Positions 48,119 through 59,912 of a DNA stretch of 64,000 nt are shown in pieces. A model generated the notes under the pieces. That model made no database searches and was not told where the DNA came from. It was given only the letters and a program-made list of their open reading frames with translations. Position 1 is the stretch's first letter; every line of letters starts with the position of its first letter. Made by a program: the position numbers and the translations under genes. The DNA comes from Mesodorylaimus sp. YZB2_4 (taxonomy: Eukaryota; Nematoda; Enoplea; Dorylaimida; Dorylaimidae), in assembly GCA_030248295.1 (NCBI GenBank), contig JASANH010001085.1, forward strand, positions 434,001 to 498,000. The letters are read 5' to 3'.

Positions 48119-48768
48119 CCGGAAGTGCCGCACTTTCTTAGCTGCGTAAAATATAGTTTCAGATCGAGATGGTTCCTGCGTTTCAATCAATGCTTCTGAT
48201 CGCATGCTCAATCCAGAATTAGCTTGATGAACAAAAAACCTATTTTGGACCTATGAAAACAGAATTCCAGCTGAAAGTTTATAGTCCCCGACATCTGGAA
48301 TTATTCCGTGGAGAAAATCACAGAAAAACAGTCAAAAACAAAGTTCAGATATAAGCAGAAAACTATGCCAAGTCTTTCATCCTCCACTCTGGCGTACGCA
48401 AAAAAGTGGCTATTTGGCTCGAGTCTAGTTTTGTTCGACTCTGCACCCCATCTTCTGTTCAGTGTCACGTTTCCTGTCTACATCCGGTCTAAAGTCCGGC
48501 AACGTGGCTCGAGCATTTTGTTAGTCATAAGAAAACGAAACTGCGTCATTTGTCGCTCTGAAAAGCTAGTTCACTGATGAGCCAAAGAGCTTAAGTTCGG
48601 GGTGGAAAAATCGCGTCTGAAGTCCGCATTGACTTTGTTCTTTGACACGATACGAGAGGAGATCGAGTGCCCAAACAATGTTCTATAGCAAAGTTTCAGC
48701 GACACGATGGCGCCAGCGCGGTGAAAATAAGACTTTGTTTGTCGGGTGATGACGCAAGTAGACTGGGC

Positions 48769-48776
48769 TATAAAAG
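48769..48776 (+). promoter_or_regulatory. TATA box of micropeptide gene, copy 1
   Basis: TATAAAAG in GGGCTATAAAAGAGAGG lies 127 bases upstream of the ATG. In the second copy the same place reads TGTAAAAG, so this copy alone keeps a consensus box. Confidence 0.6.
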
Positions 48777-48895
48777 AGAGGCCACACAAAGTCCAAATCA
48801 GTACGCGATTTTAAAGTGAAGACAGAGAGTCCGGCTAGATTGCAACGATTTCGAGGTCGATTCGTTGAGCAGCTTCATCAAAAGTCCTGTTAAAA

Positions 48896-49515
48896 ATGAA
48901 CGCATTCGATATTCTGATCGTCAGTGCCGTGGTGCTGTTCGGTTTGTACAAAGTGAGGAGATCTGGGATTCAGGGATGGCAGGGCTCGACCCACTGAAAG
49001 ACTGCCATGATTGCACGGGGCAGGCCCAACAGCCAAAGTCCCCTGCAATGCGGCAGCAACTATACAGGCAGGGTGCACCATTGCGCGATCACAACTCGGG
49101 GTATGTAGCAAGCTGCGCTGTGCCATGAAGAATGAACGGGCATGGCTTGCTATTGCTGGCCCGATGGTGATAGTGAGGCCCTTCACAATAAGGGTTATAG
49201 CCTGGTCGAGGCCTAGCGGGTTAGGGCGTCTGGCTCCCACGCTGGGTGCGCACTTACAGGGGAGGTTCGACTCCCGCCTGGGTATAAAATGATTGTCAAA
49301 CATGTGTTCCTTAGCCCTCGAGTGCGCTGTTCAGTGCTGGACTATGCATGAAGTATTACATGGCAGGTTCCTGGCCCATAACCTCACGATCAGTACAACC
49401 TTGTCAGTCACAGCCCTCTCACAATCAGTGCAAAGGGTTCATACTCCCACAACATCACTGTTTTAATAATTTGCTCTTATTCTAGCTGACCGAATCCGGC
49501 GCTGGCTCGTCATAG
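48896..49515 (+). CDS. 28-residue membrane micropeptide gene, copy 1 (intact)
   Basis: Exon 1 (48896-48952) codes 19 residues with a single hydrophobic helix (ILIVSAVVLFGLY) after MNAFD. Exon 2 (49486-49515), after TTATTCTAG, codes LTESGAGSS and a stop. The 533-bp intron carries a SINE. A paralogous copy starts 1.27 kb downstream. Between the copies, exon 1 differs at seven places, of which five are synonymous; exon 2 keeps length, frame and stop with a mix of silent and conservative changes. That pattern indicates past selection on the peptide. It resembles the general design of small transmembrane regulators (sarcolipin-like, OST4-like), but matches none of them. Function is unknown. Confidence 0.6.
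49145..49375 (+). mobile_element. tRNA-derived SINE
   Basis: A tRNA-like head (GCGGGTTAGGGCGTCTGGCT, box B GGTTCGACTCC at 49264-49274) is followed by the family tail (TGTTCCTTAGCCCTCGAG, then GCATGAAGTATTACATG). The same structure recurs at 63.4 kb. It lies in the intron of micropeptide copy 1. Confidence 0.7.
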
Positions 49516-49751
49516 CAGCCAAAACTCCACTCTTACGTGCCGACATGAACGAGCAATCAAAGAACATGCAGAAATGGGAAGATAACACTGATCTGAATCT
49601 TGCACTGAATGTACAGAAGTGTGTGAGGGTAATTTGTCATTTCGACAAACTTGGGCCAAAGATGCCTTACTTAAAATACAATATGCATTAGTTATGTGGA
49701 TTGGGTATTTGACAGATAAATACAAACAGGGTCTACTCGCATTCACCTGCC

Positions 49752-50167
49752 AGCTCAAAGTTCATAGTCCACCATCTGGATTCATTCCTTGGAAAATACC
49801 ACAGAAAGAACAGCAAGAACGAAGTTCAGGTGTAAACAGGAAACTATGCCAAAAGCCTTTCATTCTCTTCCATGCACTCTAGTGTGTGCATTTGTCATTG
49901 AAAAAGTGGCTATCTGGCTCGAGTCTAGTTTTGTTCGTTCTCAAAGATGGTGCAGCTAATCGTAAGTTTCAGCGACACGATGGCGCCAGCTTGGTGAAAA
50001 TGAGATTTTGTTTGTCGCGTGAGGACGCAAGTAGACTGGTCTGTAAAAGAGAGGCCACACAAAGTCCAAATCAGTACACGATTTGGAAGTGTGAAGGAAG
50101 AACTCGGCTAGATTGCAACGATTTCGAGTTCAATTTGGGAAATATTTGATCGATAGTCCTGTTGAAA
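49752..50167 (+). repeat. Second unit of the micropeptide tandem duplication (5' flank)
   Basis: 49752-50167 parallels about 48265-48895: CAGCTCAAAGTTCATAGTCC, CTCGAGTCTAGTTTTGTTCG, GAGAGGCCACACAAAGTCC and GATTGCAACGATTTCGAG occur in the same order in both. The whole promoter region was copied along with the gene. Confidence 0.7.
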
Positions 50168-50657
50168 ATGAATGCGTTCGATATATTGATCGTCAGTGCC
50201 ATGGTGCTGTTCGGCTAGTACAAAGTGAGGAAATAAAGGTTTCTGACTGTGTGACCGGGGTGAAACGGGACTTGACACCTGCCTGAAGCTGTGACAAACC
50301 AGCGTCATTGCATTGCATTGAGCAATCTGCACTGACAGCTGGCATTTTACCAGCAGAAGGTGCTGGCGTGTGAGGGAGGGTATGCGCTGTACCCTGAACA
50401 ATGGACAGCGTATACTTGCTACTGGTGGCTGCATATTGTGGTAGTGTGTTTCGCAATCACGGGTGCCTAGTCAGTGAGTTATAATCACAGCGACCTTATC
50501 ACGAAGTGTGCACACGTGATGACCGTGCCACCCTGTGTGCACACTTCACAAATGTAATCTCGTTGAATCGCGTTTTCTGAAAGATCAGTTCTCGGGTTGG
50601 TGGCTTAATTGATTGCTCTTATTCTAGCTGACAGAAGCTGGGGCTGACTCGTCATAG
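50168..50657 (+). pseudogene. Micropeptide gene, copy 2 (nonsense mutation)
   Basis: Exon 1 (50168-50224) keeps ATG, length and the GTGAGG donor, but codon 17 is TAG (50216-50218), cutting the peptide within the hydrophobic helix. Exon 2 (50628-50657, after TTATTCTAG) codes LTEAGADSS and the same stop. The TATA box is degraded. The copy most likely became non-functional after the duplication; a 16-residue product is the alternative. Confidence 0.6.
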
Positions 50658-51017
50658 CAGTCAACAACATGCCGAAATGAACGAGCACTCATGGAACACG
50701 CAATAATGGAAAGACAACAATTATCTAAACCTTGCACGCGGGTGTCTCAGAGAAAATGGCGGTCTGCTTGAAACATGCCCCAAAAATCCAAATCAAAACC
50801 CTTTCACGTAACTACTCTTAGCTAGCTAGCAGCCGATGAGGGAGGTCAGTCATAGGGAGGGGTAGCTGTGCTGTGCATATAGTGTATCCATGGTGCTGAG
50901 GCCGTCGACCAAGGCTATACCTCAATCGGGACGCGGACAATTGCCCCCCACAGACGACTGCCGCCCGCAACACTGACCGCGTTTACAAAGAGATGTCTGC
51001 TAGCGGCGGATAAGAGC

Positions 51018-52904
51018 GGTCGCGACCATACATGCCGACGGTCTGAACTTTAGCCAATAATTGCGCAATCCCCCTGACAAAATTGGTGCGCAATCCCTAA
51101 ATTTTGCTGTTTTGGTGCGCAATCCCTAAATTCCGCTGTTTTCGATGCGCAATCACTGAATTTTGCCGTTTCTGGCTCAAAATCACTAAATTTCGCTGTT
51201 TTAGATGCTCAAGGGGCCATCCAAAAAGGACGTCCACCAAAAAAATGCGATTTTTCGACTCCCCTCCCCCCTATCCACCTTTCATCCGTTTCGCCTGGAC
51301 CCCCCCCCCCCCCCCCTAAAAATGGACGTCCACTTGAGCAGACCCCCCCCCCCCCCACACAGGAAAATATTCTCTTCGAAACAGCATTGCTCCCAGCATC
51401 GACTGATCCGCCGAAATGATGGCTCATTAAGTCTTCCGTTTGATTCGACTGCTGCATCAGGCAAATTGGGAACTAAAATTTTACGCCCTCCTTTTGAAAA
51501 TGTGTCATGCCACATCCAATTTAAAACTTCTCCAACATTCCTCCAAAATCAGAATTGAATCCCGCTTTAGGTGCAAGGTAGTGCTCCTGAGTTTTTGGAG
51601 TGGTTTGATGGACAGTGACAGCGACCCACGTCGAGGGTCGGATCAGTCAGTGCTATAATTGGGCAACATCCCTGACATCCCGATGGCCCCCTAGCGCCTG
51701 GAATCCATCGCCTTGGATGGGGAGGTCGGCCGGTGGTTGATGTTTCAGCCACAGATGTAGTCGCTCTCTCTCACATTCAGAGTACTTGCCCAGCAAACCC
51801 CCTCTCCCACCCCTGCAGGACTTACAGTAATTACCAAGACACCAGATTGAGCGACAAAGCCACTGGCAGCACCACTAAAATCGTTTTATCCGCCTCAGAA
51901 AAAGAGAAGCCAGAAGGGATGAAAAATGTTTGGGAAAACTGGAATATAATCTACCTGAGTCCTTGGGTAGTCGTTTCATTTCATGATTTCAATATTAGTA
52001 ATTTTACTCGTATCTCTAGCGTTAATACTATGATAATTGCGATAATTGTTCGAGATAACCCGCCGATTTTGTGAAGTGGACGTCCACTTGGCGGCAGCCT
52101 ACCCCCCCCCCCATCCACTTTCCGTCCACTTTCCGCTCACCTCCCCCCCCCCCCCCCCCCCCCCCCTAGGGGAGACGTCCTTTATGGATGGCTCCCAATC
52201 TCTGAACTTTGCCATTTTTTGCTCAAAATGACTAAATTTCGCTGTTTTTGATGCGCAGACACTTAAGTTCGTAATTTCTTGGTGAACCTGTGCGGCTCAT
52301 TTTTACTACAGTCATTACGGAAGCACGTGATTACCACGCGTTACCAGTACACAGTACCGATTGCGCAGCGGAGGCGAAAACATTTTACGATTTTATTTAA
52401 ATTTTGTCTATATCTATTCCAACTCTAAACATGTGATAAGCTCATACTACAGCCAAGGATTCCAATCCTAGCTATAGCTAAGAATATACCTGATGTGCCA
52501 AAGGGAGTGGGTTCTCCTCTTCTAATTATAACAGCGTGGCTTACTAAGCCAAAACCAGGCAAAATTAAAATATACACTTCGGGGTGACCAAAAAATCAAA
52601 AGAGATGCTGGAATAACACTGGGTCTCCTCCCCTAAAGGATCAAAAAATGAAGTATTTAAATTTCGATCAAATAACAATATAGTACACCGTTAACGAATG
52701 ATACGCACCAGAGCAGGCAAAAGCTGGTATAGACTGCGCAAAATTTGCTTATGCGCGCAAAATGAAGGTGAATTTTTTAAAAAAATTTTCTCGGCCGCGA
52801 CTGCGCAATCCCCCGCCTTTTTTTCAAAATTTTCAAAAATTTTGAAGGTCAGCCTATAATGATTATAGGCTATTATAGGGTGTCGGCATGTATGGTCGCG
52901 ACGG
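51018..52904. mobile_element. 1.9 kb inverted-repeat element, outer
   Basis: GTCGCGACCATACATGCCGA at 51019-51038 faces its reverse complement at 52883-52902. The left subterminal region is a run of roughly 34-base units (GTGCGCAATCCCTAAATT...GCTGTTTT, 51087-51209) that resumes after the inner insertion (52199-52262). No coding content was found. Target duplication is unclear. Confidence 0.6.
51213..52195. mobile_element. Element nested in the 51.0 kb repeat, 3-bp TSD
   Basis: Ends GGGGCCATCCAAAAAGGACG and (reverse complement) GGAGCCATCCATAAAGGACG are inverted, flanked by CAA at 51210-51212 and 52196-52198. The insertion splits a tandem-repeat unit cleanly. The termini resemble family R1 (GGGGCCATSCATAAA), so they may share a transposase source. 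Long C runs occur just inside both ends. Confidence 0.72.
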
Positions 52905-53752
52905 CTGTGTTGTACGCCGTCTTTCGGTCGAGGGTGCTTGGGAAGTTGATAAGTTGAGGTGGCGAAGTTATTGTGCATAGTGTGGGGCAAGTTGATTTAT
53001 GTCATGTTTTAAATTTTTGGCATGACCAGTGAAAGGTCCATTACATATGATACATAAATTTTGCGGCTGGTTGATTGTGGGCGGAGTAATAATGAAGGTG
53101 AATGCGTAAAACAAGGCATTCAGCACTGACAGCGCCGTTGGTCAGGGGTTATCATCCATAGTTCTACTTGCAGTCCCAGTCGTGGGCGGGTCATCTTAGG
53201 CTTAGTCTACCTTGGGTGTTGCGCATAAAAGGATTTATACTGAAAAGGCGCTAGTTGCAGATGCTTGCAAACTTCTGGCTTACTCGAAAAGAGTCTTTGC
53301 GACTGATTTTAGGCTTGGGTTTTGATGAATTCAACTCCAAAATGGTTCAGGCCTGGGCTTAGCGTGAATTTCTTTGGCCGGCGGCAGGTGCGCCGCCTCC
53401 CCAAAAAATTACCTAAGCCCAAGCCTGAGCTTTTACGACGCCAAGAATCCTCCTAAGCCTAAGACTAAAACAGTCGGAAGGCCTTTTTGTGGGCCCAAGT
53501 TGCAAGCGTCTGTTTCCCTGTTCATAGTTGCTAGTTGCATGTTCGCAAAATTTGAATTTCGCGCATGGGGGCAATTGTCCGAGGGGGCAATTGTCCGTGA
53601 TTCCCTCCATTACTTCTTTTTCTCATTTGCAATATTATCTCGAAATTTCCATAATCAAATTTTTCTTGATTTTCCAGGAAATCAATCACTGAAATTTTGT
53701 TACATTCACTTTTATCCTGAAATTCCTTTATTGTCAATAATTTTACACAGAA
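52905..53752. other. Upstream region of PDE6D
   Basis: No exon recognised. GCCTAA/TTAGGC-like motifs at about 53200-53215 and 53410-53470 surround a GGCGGC...GCCGCC inverted repeat and resemble the interiors of the small MITEs. TTTTACACAG immediately before the PDE6D ATG could be the acceptor of a 5' UTR intron or a trans-splice site. Confidence 0.35.
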
Positions 53753-55712
<1,960 letters not shown>

Positions 55713-55951
55713 AAACCACAAAAGCTGATGAGCGGCTATATAAATGCATGTCCACAATTTTCACTGCTTCAGAACTTTCTAGTGCACGAGCTTTATATTT
55801 TAATTCCTCGTCATTTTATGTTTGTGCATGCAACAAAATTTGCGGTTTGACGTGGTGAATGTGCGTAAATGTGCGGGTCGATCTCATTTTTAGTTGCAAC
55901 CCATTTTGCAAACGAATTTGTGATATTTCTATGTTCTTGATGGTTTTTCAC

Positions 55952-55957
55952 AATAAA
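55952..55957 (+). terminator. Poly(A) signal, probable PDE6D
   Basis: AATAAA 240 bases after the PDE6D stop, on the coding strand, before the convergent NDUFB5 gene. Confidence 0.45.
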
Positions 55958-56217
55958 TTTCTGGCTCACACCTTTTCCCAAAAAGTAAGACAAAATCATT
56001 ATTCGAGATGGATATCAGAAAGAAACTTTTACCGCTACGAAAAATCAAACCCACCATTTTCAAGTACTGTGCTGATTTTTCAAATGCAGATATAGCGCCG
56101 CTTTTTTTCCTAAGAACAAAAATGTCACGTCGACAAATTCCTATTCCTACTCTTATTAATACATACGGCGCAAAAAGTCTTAAATCGCACCTGACTACCA
56201 AGAAAATGTGCCTGCGT

Positions 56218-59200
56218 CTAGGATGGTTGAGAAATAAAAGCAGGCAACTTATGCTTAAACCCTTCGAATTCCCAGTGACTCCATTCAATCCACTTGGACC
56301 TGTATGGCACGTAGTACCAAGCTTTATAATCTTGACGTTCATACATCAGACGACGAGCGCGTTCTTCCTCTCGACTAAAATGTAGGAAAAATAATAGACA
56401 GGACAATCCAATCTGAGCTAATCAGATAACACAGATTTTTTGTCACAAGATCTGATGACTCAATTCGATGATCAGACTATAAGTCCAGCTGATCAGACGA
56501 GATGCACAGGTAAAAAAGAATTCCGATCATGTAATCTGATTATCTGATCACCTACCTGATCCAACTTAATCTGATCTGGTTACCTGATCTGATTTGATCT
56601 GATCTCACCTGATCTAATCAGATCACCTACCTGATCCAATTTAATCTGATCTGATCACCTGATCAGATTACTTGCTGATTTTCACGATTAGATGACCTAG
56701 ATCAGTAACATTTATCTCCACGCACTTACATCCACTGCCATCGTTTCATAATGTTGTGGTATCCGCCCAACGAGAATTCATGTTCTTGTTGAGGACTGAT
56801 ATAACAAAGTCGAAAAATTGTTTGTGTCAAAGGATGCTGCAAGGAGAAAAAACTATTAAGCTTGACACAAAAACCAAAAAAAACCAAACTCATGAGACTT
56901 TAAGGTCAGTCAAGCCTGGTTTCATTAGAAACCTGAATGATGTTAGTAGTATGCCATCAGTCTTGTAAGATAGGACAGAGGCCGAGGGGACACATCAAAG
57001 TCAATATACATTGTAGCGCGAAAATCAATGCAGGCAGAATCAGATCAGGATCCAACACCATATCTACGCAAAAAACATGTCTGCTCTCTCCTTAAAGTCG
57101 CTTTAAGTTTTGGACTCCAAGTTTATTGCATTTCAAAACAGCTTTATAATGCGAGGGGCACTTTTGCAGTTTCGTCCCCAACATAGGTTAGCTTGGGCTG
57201 ATATTGGGCTAACGCTAGGCTCAGGCGTAGAGGATGGTATGAGGCTTTGGCTTATGCTGGTACTAGGTGTAGACTTATACTTGCGCTTGGGCTGATATTA
57301 CTGTAGGCGGAAGCCAGCTCTATACCAGCCTAAGCCTGGGGAGCAAATGTCAAAAGCGCCCCCCCTCAAGTTATGTCTTTGCCTAGCGACTTTCAGGAGA
57401 CAGCAGACATGTTTTTTCGCGTATAGTGTTGAGTCCTGATCCGTTTCTCCCTGCATTGCTTTTTGCGCTATATTGACTTTGATATGTGTCCTCAGCCTCT
57501 GTCCCATCTTACAAGACTGATTGCATTCCTAATAACATTTTTGCCGCGTTTGCCCTTTGGTCCCCAGGCTTGGGATGGTATAAAGCTGGCTTCAGCCTCA
57601 GCCTAAGCAAAAGCCTAGACCTAGTACCAGCCTAAGCCTGATATTAGCCTAAGCTACGTATGTTGGGGACCAAACAGCAAAAGTGCTGCTCGCATAAAGC
57701 TGTTTCAAAATGCAATATACTTAGCGTCCAATGTTTAGTCTTTTCCGAGTCCTGATGGTCTCAGAAAAAGCATGAGCGCCGAAATTTTTTAGCGCTAACA
57801 CTGTTTCCTGAAGCTCCAAAACGGACTATATACAGTCGAGTCAGCTTAGAATCACCAGCTCCTGATGGGAAGAAAATGTGACAGTATCCTGAGTGTGACT
57901 AAAATTGAAGTACACTCTAAATTGACCAAAACTTTACTTTTACGCTTTTTAAAGCTATTTCGAATCATTCTCATATATTCTCAGCGTTTAAAAAGATGAT
58001 GCGCTTTTTCAAAAGTTTTTGTAACCAAAGAAATCAAAATTATGAGGATCAGTCATATCAAAGCTGAAGCATAAAGGTGCCATGCGTCTCCATGCAAGCG
58101 TTTTCTCGCGAGAAATCCTAGTTTTGGACGATTTTGCACTTGTTTCAGACCGCCAAGAGTGGAAATAGGAAGCTTTTCCCATACTTATTCCGCTTGGCCA
58201 AGACATTTATGTGACAATAAGCGGACTACGCCAAATTCAGTGTGATAATGAGCGAGCTCAAAATACACACAAAGTATAGGGGGCAAATTCGGGGCTTCGA
58301 AAACCTGTGACAATAACCGGACTGTGACATTATACGGTGTGACTATAAGTAGACTCGACTGTATTTGATGTTCAATTTTGAACGGCTTTGAAAAAACCCC
58401 GGACAGGTTTTTGAACACCCAGAGTCGTAGAAAAATCTGTGAGAAAGATCGAATTCCATCTAAACCCTAAACCAGACCTTACTTTTTCATACTCCCAATA
58501 ACGAGGTTCGTATCCTTCGGGCGTATCGACCAATTGACACATGCCATACATGGTGTCGAAGAAGACGATTATTCCACCGAAGATTAGGATGCCAAGAAGA
58601 TTGTAAAAATGCTAAACGATAAACATAAACAGCGTTATCCACTCAATTATTTTAAAGAAAACCTAGTAGGCTTGATAAAGAAAACCAAGAGTTGGGATGA
58701 TTTTCACGCAAAAGGGAGAAAACTATGTACTGGCGTTCGTTCGGGATCCCGATTCCGATCCCGTTCGGGATCGCCCCTCCCGAACCCGATCCCGATAAAA
58801 ATGACGGGATTGAATGTTGTGAAGATGTGTGAAGAAGGGGAGGGGGAGAGGAAGGGATCGGGAACGGAGTAAGCTGGAAAAACTTTGGTGTATAATTGAA
58901 CTTGTAAAGAGGAAGTGAGGGATTTGTATGCTAATTGGTGACTAATTCTAGGTCTTTCGCTCGCCTGATTTTGAATGCTATGAATACTGCGCAAAAAAGT
59001 TTTTAGCTCTATATTTGCTGGCTACTTGAGGCGGGTTGTAGGTTACCTACATCGAAGTAAGTGAAAAAATAACACTGAAAATCCCGATCCCGAAAAAAGT
59101 GGTCCCGAACGAACGCTACTATGTACATACAAAATGATCTTTTCCGCGCATCCATGTCGTCTGATTTGCCGTTTTAGTCAACACTCGAGCATGTCCATGA

Positions 59201-59356
59201 CGCTTGAGCACTGAAAAAAGTCCGTAAGTTACAATGCTTTCTGAAAAGTCTAAAAAAATCGACCTATATGATCATTAGGGCCAAAATATATTTACCTGTC
59301 CACAAAGTCGGCAGTTGGTTCGCTGGTGCAACTAATTTACTAATTAGTGCCGGCAT
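56218..59356 (-). CDS. NDUFB5: NADH dehydrogenase 1 beta subcomplex subunit 5 (complex I, SGDH)
   Basis: Five exons (59356-59296, 59210-59131, 58611-58483, 56836-56730, 56374-56218) join to 177 residues (human 189). NDUFB5 is a single-pass accessory subunit of the complex I membrane arm in the inner mitochondrial membrane. The N-terminal 47 residues are basic and hydroxylated, as in a mitochondrial presequence. Exon 3 has the membrane helix (LLGILIFGGIIVFF) and the family block QLVDTPEGYEPRYWEYEKHP; exon 5 has REEERARRLMYER and KAWYYVPYRSKWIEW. Intron 3 (1.65 kb) and intron 2 (519 bp) are mostly transposon-derived; intron 4 is a GATC-rich array. The ATG is followed at once by a conserved-style leader, so the start is likely right. 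Confidence 0.93.
56405..56715. repeat. GATC-rich tandem/palindromic array in NDUFB5 intron 4
   Basis: Variants of CTGATC, GATCAGAT and ACCTGATC recur about every 10-20 bases through almost the entire intron. A shorter similar patch is at 31430-31515. Confidence 0.6.
56940..57735. repeat. Nested inverted repeats in NDUFB5 intron 3
   Basis: Arms at 56945-57115 and 57375-57535 are inverted copies (CAGTCTTGTAAGAT, AAAACATGTCTGCT). A GCCTAA-type MITE (about 57151-57364) lies in the loop and a second one (57541-57694) lies to the right. The flanks of the two MITEs are themselves inverted copies (TATTGCATTT, AACAGCTTTAT), so the whole can fold in more than one way. Confidence 0.6.
57833..58361. mobile_element. 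Tc1/mariner-superfamily (pogo/Tigger-like) MITE
   Basis: CAGTCGAGTC at both ends, inverted, with TA on each side (57831-57832 and 58362-58363). Subterminal copies of GTGACAATAAGCGGAC and variants occur on the right half. TA duplication and CAGTCGA-type ends suit pogo/Tigger relatives. Non-coding. Confidence 0.72.
58731..59117. mobile_element. 387-bp MITE, short relative of the 13.3 kb foldback
   Basis: Ends GGCGTTCGTTCGGGA and (reverse complement) AGCGTTCGTTCGGGAC are inverted; ACTATGTAC is duplicated on both sides (58722-58730 and 59118-59126). Its interior (AGCTCTATATTTGCTGGCTA, GATTTTGAATGC) reappears inverted in the left arm of the 3 kb element. It lies in NDUFB5 intron 2, only 13 bases from exon 2. 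Confidence 0.85.
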
Positions 59357-59912
59357 TTTCTTATATTAACCATGCACTATTGTCGGTTTTCTCTCAAACA
59401 ATCGATTTAATGAGAACTAAAATACGATCGATCGAAACAAGGTTACTGTAGTTCGAAAGTGCGCACATCAGACTACTGATATGTAAAGTATAGTTCTGGC
59501 TTGGCTAAACCGATCGTACACACCTAGCTGCAATCGCGCTTGAACAGCAAAATTTTTTCCGCTTCCTTGGTAACTAATGAATATTGAAGCAAACCGATCG
59601 ACTACGTTTTTTTTCTGTCTGCAACGTTTTCCCTGAAACTTACTTTTACCTGAATTAATGTCTGCTAGACCCGCCAGTCCCAATTACGTCACTTGTTTTG
59701 CACGAGCGGCTTAGGATAGGCGGTCGAATTTTTGTGTACCAATCTTAAATCGAAAAGGGTTTTGCAGAGAAAAAACGTTGTTTCCTAGTTTTGTTTCGAG
59801 TAAAAACATTTGTTTCTCTGTTTTAGGTAAATGGTTCTTCTTTTTCATTTGCATTTTTGTATCCCGATCGAACGTTTTCGAATTTCAGCCTTTCACCATT
59901 TGCAATATAACA
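59357..59912. promoter_or_regulatory. Shared upstream region of NDUFB5 and RICTOR
   Basis: The two genes diverge from here, 556 bases between start codons. No TATA box stands out. GAATTTCAG 22 bases before the RICTOR ATG may end a 5' UTR intron or be a trans-splice acceptor. GATCGATCGAAAC near 59430 is a short palindromic motif. Confidence 0.45.

Noticed and set aside
49198..49290. A true tRNA gene at 49.2 kb
   Set aside because: Continues into a repeated SINE tail and recurs with divergence at 63.4 kb.
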